A program made the translations under genes and the position numbers. The notes under the pieces were generated by a model that had not been told where the DNA came from, ran no database searches, and saw only the letters and a list, made by a program, of their open reading frames with translations. 64,000 nt of DNA, taken from the NCBI GenBank assembly GCA_045634445.1, contig JAZRAG010000014.1, positions 23,051-87,050 on the forward strand. Direction: 5' to 3'. Position 1 is the first letter of the stretch, and each line of letters starts with the position of its first letter. Positions 24,947 through 33,426 of the stretch are shown here, piece after piece. The DNA comes from Spyradenecus sp045634445. GTDB taxonomy: Bacteria > Verrucomicrobiota > Kiritimatiellia > RFP12 > DVOR01.

Positions 24947-26242
24947 ATGCAGCACCTTGAGCCATTCAAACGACTCGCCTCTCAGTATGAAACGCTGAGG
25001 GGCGCGTCTGCTCAAGCGCTCGAAGAGGGTGAGGGAGGGGAGGTCCTCGGAAATGAGTATTCCCTTCAACAACTGTGGCATCATCAAGCCTTTGAAAACC
25101 GCGTCTTACATTTAACCGATGGCTCTGCGCTTGAAGTGGTTGAACCGGGCCGTTGGAATCATGCAGAAGGCCCTGATTTTAAAGATGCCATTCTCATTAT
25201 TGCAGGGGAACTCCGTCGCGGAGACATTGAACTTCATGTGCGCCCCTCGGATTGGGATGCACACGGCCATGCCACAGACCCCGCGTATGGCAATCTCATT
25301 TTGCACGTGACGTGGTATGAGAAGCCCCTCGCAAAGACCCTTTTCCCGCAAGTGCCCTCTCTTTCGCTTGCGCAGAATTTTCCTGAATACGAAGTTTTTA
25401 CAGAATTGCATCGTGGTCTCTCTGCTGATGCGAATGGCATGACACATCCATGCCTCGCGCACTTTCAAAAGGATGCGATTGCGTTTGACCGTCTCTTGTG
25501 TTCGGCAGGTTACTACCGTTTGATGGCGAAGACAAATCGCTTCATTGAAAGTCTTCAAGCCGAAGATGCGACTCAAGTATTCTATGAAAATTTGATGGCG
25601 ACAATGGGGTATAGTCGTAACGCTGAACCCTTCCGTCGATTGGCAAAAGAATACCCCTTATCGCTCTTGGCGCCCTTTTCAACGAAGCGTCGTTTTGCGA
25701 TTCTTGCGCGCGTGGCAGGGTTGCTCTCTGAAAACCATCGTGAATTATGGGATTTGTGGTGGAATAGTGGCATTCGACCTCCGATGGAACCCTTCATCTG
25801 GAATTTTAAAGGGTTGCGTCCGCAAAATCACCCTTTTAGACGATTAGCGGGTGCATTAGGGATCCTGCAACACCTTTCAACGTTGTTGGAACTGCCCTTT
25901 ACGGAATTGCCGACTGCCATATTAGCGGCTTCAGAGGTCTTGCGCGCAGAAATTGGCTCGAAGACTGCTTTGGTGGGGCTCAAGCGCGCCACGGTGGTGA
26001 TGATTAACCTCTTTGTGCCCTATCGCCTTGCATTAGGCGCGCTTTCAGAACGTCAATTGCAAGCCTTGCCAGGAGAGGATATTTCAATGCCGATGCGAGA
26101 AACCTGGCTGCGTCTGACAGGGAAACGTACTGGAGTGCCTAAAGATGGTTTGCGCCAACAAGGTCTTTTACAGATTTACGCTGATTTTTGTCATAACCCG
26201 CGCATTGTTTGTGCAACATGTCCCTTGTTGAAGAAGATGTGA
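24947..26242 (+). CDS. DUF2851 family protein
   Basis: A 431-residue cytoplasmic protein of the DUF2851 family, common in Bacteroidota and related groups and of unknown function. The N-terminal third is the conserved part: LWHHQAFENRVLHLTDG, EVVEPGRWNHAEGPDF and GDIELHVRPSDWDAHGH, a layout reminiscent of a nuclease-like core with conserved E, H and D residues. The C-terminus ends in NPRIVCATCPLLKKM, with a possible CxxC metal site. It lies 18 bp after corA. Confidence 0.8.
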   Translation: MQHLEPFKRLASQYETLRGASAQALEEGEGGEVLGNEYSLQQLWHHQAFENRVLHLTDGSALEVVEPGRWNHAEGPDFKDAILIIAGELRRGDIELHVRPSDWDAHGHATDPAYGNLILHVTWYEKPLAKTLFPQVPSLSLAQNFPEYEVFTELHRGLSADANGMTHPCLAHFQKDAIAFDRLLCSAGYYRLMAKTNRFIESLQAEDATQVFYENLMATMGYSRNAEPFRRLAKEYPLSLLAPFSTKRRFAILARVAGLLSENHRELWDLWWNSGIRPPMEPFIWNFKGLRPQNHPFRRLAGALGILQHLSTLLELPFTELPTAILAASEVLRAEIGSKTALVGLKRATVVMINLFVPYRLALGALSERQLQALPGEDISMPMRETWLRLTGKRTGVPKDGLRQQGLLQIYADFCHNPRIVCATCPLLKKM

Positions 26243-26277
26243 TTGCGGGAATGGATGTTTTAATGGATGGAGTGAAT

Positions 26278-27708
26278 ATGGAAAACGCACTATACCTCAT
26301 CTCAGTGGCAGGCCCAAATGCGGGGAAGAAGTTCGCTGTTTCAACAGCTGGCGCGACGTTGGGTCGTTCAAGAACTTCAACGATTTGTTTGGAAGACTCC
26401 GCTTTGTCGCGTCAACATTGTCAAATTACCTTTTCTCCCACTCCGCAGGTGGCCGACTTGGACTCCTCAAATGGCACGCTTTTAAATGGTACGCCGTTGA
26501 CCAATGTGCCCACACCGCTTGCGAATGGTGATGTTCTTTCAATGGGTGAATGGATTTTCCGCGTTGAAATCGTAGCGCCCGTATCGCAAGTGCAACCTGT
26601 ATCCGTTGAACCTAAGCCGGCTGCCGCACCTGTTACAGAAGCAACGCCCCCAATTACGCTCTTTGGGGAAGAACAACCGTCAGCATCTGCCTCAGCACCA
26701 ACGCAGGTGGAGAAGCCTCAAACACTCTTTGATCACAGTGATGAAGAGAAGCCGCTTCCCTCTGGCGGATTTAACATTAAGCGTTTAATTCTTCCAATTG
26801 TGGCCGTGGTGACCTTGGCCCTCGGCGTAACGTTCCTTGTGATGGGGACAGGCGAAGAGGAGAGTGCAACGCGTCAAGTTCGTAATTTGCCACCAACTAC
26901 GCGTCAGGTGGAATTTTCGTATGAACGTTTTGTAACGGATGCACGCCATCTTTTCCGTTATACATTGTCCTATGACGCACCTACAAATGTGCTCTTCTTG
27001 GAGGTGAATGACTTAGGGGATGCGGATCGTAGTTTCACAAAGAAATTAGAACTTCCCAAGGACGCGAAAGATCTTTTGACGAAAATGATTTTAGAGATGG
27101 AACTCGATAAAATCGGTGAAATCTTCCGCGAACAGAGTGAGGATGGTATTTCGGTAGAGCGTCGCACAGTCACCATTGTGCGGGGGTCAGATGTGTGGAC
27201 GCGTACCGCTGAAAATGTGAAGAATCTGAATACAAAGCACGTCGCATTTAGCAAGGTGTGCGATCAATTAGAAACCTTCGCAAAGAACGAATTGAAGGTC
27301 TGGGCGGCCGAGTATTCCATTGATGAACTCGCGAAAATGGCTGCTGAACAATTGGAAGTCGCCAAACGTTATTGGGAACAACGTGACTTGGGCGATGAAA
27401 AGCTTTGGTTTGCAATTGTGGCATATCGAAAGGGAATCTCGGCATTAGACACCTTAAATCCGAAGCCTGCGATGATTACGGAGCTCTCGGATGGCTTGTT
27501 TGAAGCGGAAGCCCTCTTGGCAAAGCGTTATGAAGATAGCCTCTTCCAGGTTGAACAAGCAATGAATACCCAACAGTATGAAGTGGCGATGCAACATCTT
27601 CAGAAGATTTTGCGAATGATTCCAGATCGCGATGATTCGCGTCATGGTCAAGCCTCTGAAAAATTGTTGATGGTAGAACGTCGCCGTGGTATGAAAGGAG
27701 GACGTTAA
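26278..27708 (+). CDS. FHA-domain protein with one membrane segment and an extracytoplasmic domain
   Basis: A 476-residue protein. An FHA phosphothreonine-binding domain fills about residues 3-95 (GATLGRSRTSTICL, then LSRQHCQITF and DSSNGTLLNG, which carry the conserved GR, SxxH and N). A proline-rich acidic linker follows (about 100-165), then one membrane helix (LILPIVAVVTLALGVTFLVMG) and a ~300-residue C-terminal part with helical, tetratricopeptide-like segments. The FHA would face the cytoplasm. The open frame begins at 26209 inside DUF2851; I chose ATG 26278, with GGAG seven bases upstream. The following PEGA gene is 3 bp away, so the two products probably act together. Confidence 0.82.
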   Translation: MENALYLISVAGPNAGKKFAVSTAGATLGRSRTSTICLEDSALSRQHCQITFSPTPQVADLDSSNGTLLNGTPLTNVPTPLANGDVLSMGEWIFRVEIVAPVSQVQPVSVEPKPAAAPVTEATPPITLFGEEQPSASASAPTQVEKPQTLFDHSDEEKPLPSGGFNIKRLILPIVAVVTLALGVTFLVMGTGEEESATRQVRNLPPTTRQVEFSYERFVTDARHLFRYTLSYDAPTNVLFLEVNDLGDADRSFTKKLELPKDAKDLLTKMILEMELDKIGEIFREQSEDGISVERRTVTIVRGSDVWTRTAENVKNLNTKHVAFSKVCDQLETFAKNELKVWAAEYSIDELAKMAAEQLEVAKRYWEQRDLGDEKLWFAIVAYRKGISALDTLNPKPAMITELSDGLFEAEALLAKRYEDSLFQVEQAMNTQQYEVAMQHLQKILRMIPDRDDSRHGQASEKLLMVERRRGMKGGR

Positions 27709-27711
27709 AAG

Positions 27712-29046
27712 ATGAAAACGATGAAACAAATGGTTCTCTTGTTGGTGGCTTTTTGCATGGGTTCTCTTTCGCTCTTGCAGGCGCAGGAGGTGATGGAGGC
27801 AACGGTGCGTGTCACGGTTGAACCCGCAGCAACGCTTGCCGTGAATCACAAGATTATTTCGGAAGGCACCTCTTTCCAATTGACGTTGCCCCCAGATAAA
27901 CCCGCCTTGTTGCGTCTCTCTGCACCAGGATACAAAACGGAGTATCGTTCTTTGTTGCCTTTCGCTGGAGAACGTCGCTATGAGTCGTTTAAATTGCAAC
28001 GCGCCGAGATCCCGGTGTTGTTTAGAAGTAATTCGCCCGCAAAGGTGCTCTGCGATGGTCAGGAACTCGGAACAACGCCCTTCCATTACATGTTCTCCGA
28101 ACCGAAGGCTTACCGCATCGTCTTCCGTTCGGAAGGTTTTGACGATCATGTTGTGCGTCTAAATCTTGCAGATGGTCGCCCGCAAGTGATGGACGCGACC
28201 TTAAAGGCTGACGCCGCCACTTTGGTGGTGGAATCCACCCCTTCTGGTGCAGCGATTCAAGTCAATGGCGTGCCTCGTGGTGTGACGCCTGCCACCTTTG
28301 AACGATTGAGAGAGGGATTGCATACCGTTACCTTGCGTATGACGGGGTATCATTCTTTTGAACAGGCGATAGACTTGGAAGCTGGTAAAAAGATAACGAT
28401 TAACCCCACATTGAAACGTTTGTCTGCAGCATTGAGCCTTACGAGTTCACCATCGAGTGCAACGGTCTATGTAAATGGTGTTCAGCGCGGTCAAACGCCG
28501 TTAACGGTGAATGATTTGGCAGAAGGGACCTATTCGATTCGTTTTGAAAAGGCTGGGTATGAACCCGTTGTGCATGGCACAATGGTACGCGCAGGCGAAA
28601 CCATGAGTTTAAAAGGTGAACTCACACTCTCCACGGGTGAAGTAAAAGTGCAGACGCAGCCTAGTAAAGTGCAGGTCTTTTTGGGAGGGAAATGTATTTT
28701 AACAACATCTCCTGAATCAAAGGATTCCTTTACCTCTGCAGAGGCGACATTGAAGTTACCCATCGGCGAACATGCCTTAGTCTTCCGTGCAGATGGGTAT
28801 GCAGATGCAGCGCGTAAGGTAATTGTGAAGAAGTTTGGGAATGAAACAGTACGTGTGCGCTTAACGTTCAAGCCTAATTTTGAAGTGCGCACCTCCAATT
28901 CGGCTTATCGCGGTGTCTTGATTCGCAAGGAGGCAGACGGCACGATTACCCTTGAATTGCGTCCGGGATTCTATCGCACCTTTACGCCTGCAGAAATCCG
29001 TTCTGCGCGTATTTGGGAGGAGAATAATGCTGCCTCTAATCGTTGA
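27712..29046 (+). CDS. Exported protein with tandem PEGA domains
   Basis: A 444-residue protein with a clear signal peptide (basic start, hydrophobic core, cleavage near LLQAQE). The mature part is mostly PEGA repeats of about 70 residues. Each has a small beta sandwich with VESTPSGAAIQVNGVPRG, SSPSSATVYVNGVQRG or SPAKVLCDGQELG at its start and GYHSF-, GYEPV- or GFDDH-like ends, at about residues 100-165, 165-235 and 235-305. A variant copy (QPSKVQVFLGGK) and a C-terminal SAYRGVLIRKEADGTITLE unit follow. PEGA modules usually link surface proteins to S-layers or envelopes. It follows the FHA gene by 3 bp and overlaps tatD by 20 bp. Confidence 0.85.
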   Translation: MKTMKQMVLLLVAFCMGSLSLLQAQEVMEATVRVTVEPAATLAVNHKIISEGTSFQLTLPPDKPALLRLSAPGYKTEYRSLLPFAGERRYESFKLQRAEIPVLFRSNSPAKVLCDGQELGTTPFHYMFSEPKAYRIVFRSEGFDDHVVRLNLADGRPQVMDATLKADAATLVVESTPSGAAIQVNGVPRGVTPATFERLREGLHTVTLRMTGYHSFEQAIDLEAGKKITINPTLKRLSAALSLTSSPSSATVYVNGVQRGQTPLTVNDLAEGTYSIRFEKAGYEPVVHGTMVRAGETMSLKGELTLSTGEVKVQTQPSKVQVFLGGKCILTTSPESKDSFTSAEATLKLPIGEHALVFRADGYADAARKVIVKKFGNETVRVRLTFKPNFEVRTSNSAYRGVLIRKEADGTITLELRPGFYRTFTPAEIRSARIWEENNAASNR

Positions 29047-29770
29047 TACGCATTGTCACTTTGATGTTGAAGATTGTGCACAAGCGCTTTTAGACGAAGC
29101 ACGTGAACAACACGTGGCGGTCCTTGCTGTGGGTGGCAATGCTATCAATAATCGCACAGCTGCGGAGTCGGGTACGCCTTTTGCATGTGGCTATGATTGG
29201 TCGTGTACAGGGGCTGAGATTCGCCTTGAAGACTATCCTGAAATGGTCGCAGTTGGCGAACTAGGCTTCGACTTCCATCGCGGTTATTCTGCAGATATAG
29301 AAGCAGACCAACGCGAACGCTTCGCTGTGCAGGCGGCTTTTGCACGCCAAGCAAATTTACCTGTGATTATTCACACGCGTGAAGCGGATGCAGTGACCGA
29401 GTCTGCCCTTGCTGAAGCGGCCTTACCAAAGACAGGGGTGATTCACTCCTTTACGGGTGATGTTGCGTTTGCGCGTCGATTACTTGATCTGGGGTACTAC
29501 ATCTCTTTCTCAGGGATTGTCACTTTCCGGAATGCAGACCTCTTGCGTGAAACGGCTAAATTTGTCCCGAATGACCGCATTTTAGTTGAAACAGACGCTC
29601 CGTATTTAGCGCCCGTACCCTTACGTGGACGGCGTAATCGCCCTGCGTATGTCCGTGAAACAGCGGCCTTTGTGGCGGCCTTGCGGGGTGTCACCTTAGA
29701 AACATTTGCAACACAAACCTGCGCCAATGTCAAAGCCCTCTTTGGCTCGGTCGCACAGTGGGGAATTTAA
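29027..29770 (+). CDS. tatD: TatD family metal-dependent deoxyribonuclease
   Basis: TIM-barrel metal hydrolase, 247 residues (family about 255). Motifs in order: VDTHCHFD at residues 6-13 (HxH metal site), VGELGFDFHRG (catalytic Glu), VIIHTREAD, GVIHSFTGD and ILVETDAPYLAP (metal Asp). The upstream open frame is longer, but the ATG at 29027 is preceded by GGGAGGAG and gives the normal start. TatD proteins are 3'-5' DNA exonucleases or D-aminoacyl-tRNA editing-type hydrolases. It overlaps the PEGA gene by 20 bp in another frame. Confidence 0.93.
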   Translation: MLPLIVDTHCHFDVEDCAQALLDEAREQHVAVLAVGGNAINNRTAAESGTPFACGYDWSCTGAEIRLEDYPEMVAVGELGFDFHRGYSADIEADQRERFAVQAAFARQANLPVIIHTREADAVTESALAEAALPKTGVIHSFTGDVAFARRLLDLGYYISFSGIVTFRNADLLRETAKFVPNDRILVETDAPYLAPVPLRGRRNRPAYVRETAAFVAALRGVTLETFATQTCANVKALFGSVAQWGI

Positions 29771-29776
29771 GTACAG

Positions 29777-30637
29777 ATGAAAGTCTTGGTGACAGGTGGC
29801 TCGGGTGCGTTAGGTTCGCAAGTCGTTCTGGCGTGTCAACAGGCAGGAATTCCCGTTGTGGCGCCTACACATCAGGCGGTGGATCTCACAGATTCAGATG
29901 CGATTAGCGCAATGTTGAAAACTCATGCGCCTACGCATATCGTGAATTGCGCCGCGCAACGTCGCCCCGACCTCTGTGAGGCTGCAGACGATGCTGTTAT
30001 TGCGCTCAATGTCTTATTGCCTAAACGCTTAGCTGACTTTGGTGTGCCGCTTGTGCACATCTCTACTGACTACGTCTTTAATGGCGCCAATGCGCCCTAC
30101 GCAGAGGAGGCGATACGTCGCCCGCTCAATGCTTATGGTCGCCAAAAAGCAGAGGCTGAAAGCCTCATTGAAACATTAGAGAATGTCCTCATTTTGCGTG
30201 TGCCGATTCTCTTTGGCCCCATTCAAAATTGGGCGAATTCTGCAGTCACGGTATTGGCCCAAAATTTGCTCAATGCCAAGGGTGCGCCAGTCCTTATGGA
30301 TGATATCGCGATTCGCTATCCCACCTTCACCTGTGACATTGCGCAACAAATCCTCAGCCTTTTGCCAGAAGTGGGTAAACGATTCAAGGGAATTTATCAC
30401 TATTCGGGCGAAGAACCAATGACGAAGTTCACCATGGGGATGATAATGGCCCCCATGGTAGGGTGTGCTATTGCACAATGTCTGCCTGATCATCAACCCA
30501 CTAAAGTGCCGCGTCCGTATGATTGTCATCTCTCTACGCGAAAACTTCGGCAGACAGGTTGCTTCGTTAATCCCACACCTTTTCGCGTGGCGCTCCAAAA
30601 AACTTTGACAAAAGATGCGCAAACCCCTACAAAATAG
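29777..30637 (+). CDS. SDR sugar-nucleotide reductase, RmlD-like
   Basis: A 286-residue extended short-chain dehydrogenase. It has the NAD(P)-binding GGSGALGSQVV at residues 7-17, NCAAQRRPDLCE (about 58-69), the catalytic serine/threonine in HISTDYVFNG and the Tyr-Lys pair in NAYGRQKAEAE. The arrangement is that of dTDP-4-dehydrorhamnose reductase (RmlD) and the related MAT2-beta proteins. rmlA, rmlB and rmlC are not in the window, so the rhamnose assignment is uncertain. It ends the forward run that began at 23182. Confidence 0.8.
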   Translation: MKVLVTGGSGALGSQVVLACQQAGIPVVAPTHQAVDLTDSDAISAMLKTHAPTHIVNCAAQRRPDLCEAADDAVIALNVLLPKRLADFGVPLVHISTDYVFNGANAPYAEEAIRRPLNAYGRQKAEAESLIETLENVLILRVPILFGPIQNWANSAVTVLAQNLLNAKGAPVLMDDIAIRYPTFTCDIAQQILSLLPEVGKRFKGIYHYSGEEPMTKFTMGMIMAPMVGCAIAQCLPDHQPTKVPRPYDCHLSTRKLRQTGCFVNPTPFRVALQKTLTKDAQTPTK

Positions 30638-30658
30638 GCAATATTCCTAATTTTAAGG

Positions 30659-30687
30659 TTGCTTAAGTGCATTTTTTGTGGCATACT
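30659..30687 (+). promoter_or_regulatory. Promoter of the NYN-domain gene
   Basis: TTGCTT (30659-30664), 17 bp, CATACT (30682-30687) with TGG before it; 75 bp upstream of the start. Confidence 0.6.
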
Positions 30688-30762
30688 GTAGTAGTCTTCC
30701 GTGGTCGGAAGCGAAATTAAAACATTACTATAAAACTAAAAACAGAAAAGAAGGAAAAGAAA

Positions 30763-31614
30763 ATGGCTATTCGCGCAATGATTTTTATTGACGGATGCTG
30801 GTTATACAAGGGGCGTCAAGCGTTGTTTGACAAGCTCGGTGAAAAAGGGTTTGAAGTCGACTACAAGCGAATTCCCGATATTATCGCTCAGTCGTTGGCT
30901 GAAATTAGCGGTCAAGAGGTTGATGTTGTCCGTACCTGCTATTATGGCACCATTCCGACCAACAAGATGGGTTACAATCCTGCCAAGCAGAAGGTGTTTT
31001 ACGATTTCTTAGGCGAACAGTGCGGTTACGAAATGGATGTCATGGAAATTGACTTCCGCAAGGAGCCCAATGCACTTCCTGATGCCAAGTGGGTGAATGC
31101 AAACTTGGCCTCCGAAATGACCTATTACGCAATGCAACCTGGCGCTTACGATGTGGCCGTTTTGGTTGCTGGTGACGCAGATTACGTCCCTGTTTTGCGC
31201 CGTATTCGTCGTATGGGCAAGCGTGTGCAGTTGGTCGCGATGAATGCCATTCGTGGCCATATGATTTCTTGCAAGACCTTGTTGTCTGCGCCTGGTTGCT
31301 TTGACTTCCCGCACATCTTTATGGATGAACACGCCAAGGAATTCCGTTTGCAACGTGAAATGCAGAAGCGTGCTTGCATGAACTGCGGCGTGGAAGAAGA
31401 AACCACTTGGGCAGGCGAAGAATTCTACTGCGCAGAATGTCGCATTAAGCGTTCGCGTAAATTGCGTAAGTGTGACAACTGCGGTCGCGAAGAAGAAACT
31501 ACTTGGGATAAGGACTTCTTCTATTGCTCGGAATGCCGTGCCAATTATCGTGGCGCGAATGCAGAAGCCGAAGCAGAAAAGAAGCGCCCGACCCTCACCC
31601 CCACTGTGGAATAA
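30763..31614 (+). CDS. NYN-domain (PIN-like) nuclease with two C-terminal zinc ribbons
   Basis: A 283-residue protein. The first ~185 residues form an NYN/LabA-type PIN-like nuclease domain: IFIDGCWLYKGRQAL with the first acidic residue, NANLASEMTYYAM, VAVLVAGDADYVPVLRRIR (DxDxxP metal site) and KRVQLVAMNA. Two near-identical zinc ribbons follow: CMNCGVEEETTWAGEEFYC with AEC, and CDNCGREEETTWDKDFFYC with SEC, about 28 residues apart. These CxxC...CxxC pairs resemble the small zinc ribbons that bind RNA or ribosomes. The tail is acidic and basic. It probably cleaves RNA. It is monocistronic with its own promoter and terminator. Confidence 0.85.
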   Translation: MAIRAMIFIDGCWLYKGRQALFDKLGEKGFEVDYKRIPDIIAQSLAEISGQEVDVVRTCYYGTIPTNKMGYNPAKQKVFYDFLGEQCGYEMDVMEIDFRKEPNALPDAKWVNANLASEMTYYAMQPGAYDVAVLVAGDADYVPVLRRIRRMGKRVQLVAMNAIRGHMISCKTLLSAPGCFDFPHIFMDEHAKEFRLQREMQKRACMNCGVEEETTWAGEEFYCAECRIKRSRKLRKCDNCGREEETTWDKDFFYCSECRANYRGANAEAEAEKKRPTLTPTVE

Positions 31615-31638
31615 AACATCATCGTGGAATAAACGAAA

Positions 31639-31665
31639 AGAGGCGGCTTCGGTCGCCTCTTTCAT
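31639..31665 (+). terminator. Terminator after the NYN gene
   Basis: Stem AGAGGCG/CGCCTCT (31639-31645, 31654-31660) with a GCTTCGGT loop, followed by TTCATTT. Confidence 0.72.
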
Positions 31666-31696
31666 TTCGAAGGGTAGGGTAAATAAAAGGGGTTAA

Positions 31697-31762
31697 AACT
31701 GAACCTTACTGCGACTGAAACTGAACCTCACTTTGAGTGAAAGTCAACCTTACTTCATTTTC
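31697..31762. repeat. Three 22-bp direct repeats upstream of dapF
   Basis: Units at 31697-31718, 31719-31740 and 31741-31762 share the first ~14 bases (AACTGAACCTTACT with few changes) at an exact 22-bp step, two helical turns. They lie 59-124 bp upstream of the dapF -10 box, so they may be protein-binding sites. Confidence 0.6.
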
Positions 31763-31817
31763 ACTTCAAATGTGCTTAAATTAGGTCTCAAAAACAAAGA
31801 ACACTTTTTCATTATTA

Positions 31818-31826
31818 TGATATAAT
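31818..31826 (+). promoter_or_regulatory. Extended -10 promoter of dapF
   Basis: TGATATAAT, a perfect extended -10, 26 bp before the start codon; no clear -35. Confidence 0.75.
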
Positions 31827-31852
31827 AATGGGGTTGATTTTAAGGAGTGAAT

Positions 31853-32695
31853 ATGGTCCTTCATTTTACAAAGATGCACGGCGCGGCAAATGACTTCATT
31901 ATGTTGGATGATCGCGAGAAGACGGTGCCGTGGCAAGATTACGTATTGATGAGCTTATTGGCCGCACGCCGAACGGGTGTGGGATGCGAAGGCATTATTT
32001 TGATTCAGAAGTCTAAGCGCGCAGATTTTCGCATGCGCTTTTTGAATCCAGATGGCACCGAAGTGGATATGTGTGGTAATGGCGCACGTTGTGCGGCATG
32101 GTTTGCGCATAAGATTGGCGCGGCGCCGCGTTCCATGACGATGGAAACCTCCTGCGGTTTGTTGGACGCTGAGATTTTAGATGACTGCAATGTCAAAGTG
32201 TGGATGCCTGAACCGACTGCACGTTCTTACGGTATTAAGATCTCGGTGGATGGTCAGATGATTGAGGGCGATTACATCAATACGGGTGTGCCGCACTTTG
32301 TGGTGCACACGGAGAGCCCTGAAGCTGTAGATATTGACAACTTAGGTCGCGCCATTCGCTTGCACGCCGCCTTCGCGCCTGAAGGGGTGAATGTGGACTT
32401 TGTGGCTTTGCGCGAATCCAATCGTTTAAGTATGCGTACTTACGAACGTGGCGTTGAAGCAGAATCTGGCGCTTGCGGCACGGGTGCTGTGGCTGCTGCT
32501 ATTACGGCCGTGGAAGCACATGCGGGTACGTTGCCAATCACCGTACGCACGAGCGGCGGTTTTATGTTGAATATTGACGCAGACTGGCGCAATAATCGTT
32601 GCACGGGATTGACCTTGACAGGTCCGGTGCGCGAAGTCTATCAAGGCGCTATTGATTTGTCGCAGTATAGCAACGATTTGACTGGCATTGAATGA
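31853..32695 (+). CDS. dapF: Diaminopimelate epimerase
   Basis: PLP-independent epimerase making meso-diaminopimelate for peptidoglycan and lysine. The protein is 280 residues. Both catalytic cysteines are present: C74 in EVDMCGNGARCAAWF and C208 in EAESGACGTGAVAAA. The N-terminal FTKMHGAANDF matches the family. AAGGAG precedes ATG 31853; a GTG two codons earlier is less likely. The stop overlaps rsmE by ATGA. Confidence 0.97.
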   Translation: MVLHFTKMHGAANDFIMLDDREKTVPWQDYVLMSLLAARRTGVGCEGIILIQKSKRADFRMRFLNPDGTEVDMCGNGARCAAWFAHKIGAAPRSMTMETSCGLLDAEILDDCNVKVWMPEPTARSYGIKISVDGQMIEGDYINTGVPHFVVHTESPEAVDIDNLGRAIRLHAAFAPEGVNVDFVALRESNRLSMRTYERGVEAESGACGTGAVAAAITAVEAHAGTLPITVRTSGGFMLNIDADWRNNRCTGLTLTGPVREVYQGAIDLSQYSNDLTGIE

Positions 32696-33405
32696 ATCTG
32701 ATTCTCATAACAGAAGACGAAATCGTTGCTGGCACCTGTACGCTTACAGATGCACGCGCAGAACATCTGCGTAAGTTTTTGCATGCGCAGCCGGGTAGCA
32801 CCTTCCGCGTGGGTATTGTGGATGGCTTGCAGGGGCTCGCTACTGTGACTGAAGTGACCGCGTCTGCGGTTTCATTTTCCGTAGCGTGTAATGAGCCCAC
32901 GCTTCCTCCGTGGTATGACCTCATCTTGGCATTGCCGCGTCCGCGCTCATTACGTCGAATTCTCTTCCAGAGCGCTGCGATGGGCGTGCGTAACATCTTT
33001 GTGGTGGGCGCAAAGAAGGTGGAGAAGAGCTATTTCTCAATGCACCTTTTGCGCGAGGAAGAATATCGCCCTGTTTTGTTGGAAGGCTTAATGCAAGGAA
33101 AGAGTACGCTCTTGCCGCGCGTGCATATTGTGCCGAAATTGCGTGACCTTTGGACGCAGTTGCCGAGCGAAGATACCTTGCGTATCATTGCCAATCCCTC
33201 AGAGGAAAACTTCGGCATTTCGCAGTCTGCAGGCTTCCCCGTGATTGCCATTGGTCCTGATGGTGGATGGACTTCTGAAGAGAATGATGCCTTTGCCGCG
33301 CAGGGCTTCTTACCGTTTACATTAGGTCCACGTCCTTTGCGTACCGATACGGCTGCAATCGCGCTTCCCGCGGTTATTCAAGATCGGTTGCACTTTAGAG
33401 GCTAA
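32692..33405 (+). CDS. rsmE: 16S rRNA (uracil1498-N3)-methyltransferase RsmE
   Basis: SPOUT-class methyltransferase for U1498 of 16S rRNA, 237 residues. An N-terminal PUA-like domain contains RAEHLRKFLHAQPGSTFRVG. The knotted C-terminal SAM site is IAIGPDGGWTSEE followed by LGPRPLRTDTAAIALPAV, both diagnostic. It is coupled to dapF by a 4-bp overlap. It is followed after 21 bp by the GTG start of zupT, so the three are probably co-transcribed. Confidence 0.96.
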   Translation: MNLILITEDEIVAGTCTLTDARAEHLRKFLHAQPGSTFRVGIVDGLQGLATVTEVTASAVSFSVACNEPTLPPWYDLILALPRPRSLRRILFQSAAMGVRNIFVVGAKKVEKSYFSMHLLREEEYRPVLLEGLMQGKSTLLPRVHIVPKLRDLWTQLPSEDTLRIIANPSEENFGISQSAGFPVIAIGPDGGWTSEENDAFAAQGFLPFTLGPRPLRTDTAAIALPAVIQDRLHFRG

Positions 33406-33426
33406 GGAACGTACAAGGAACACGCC

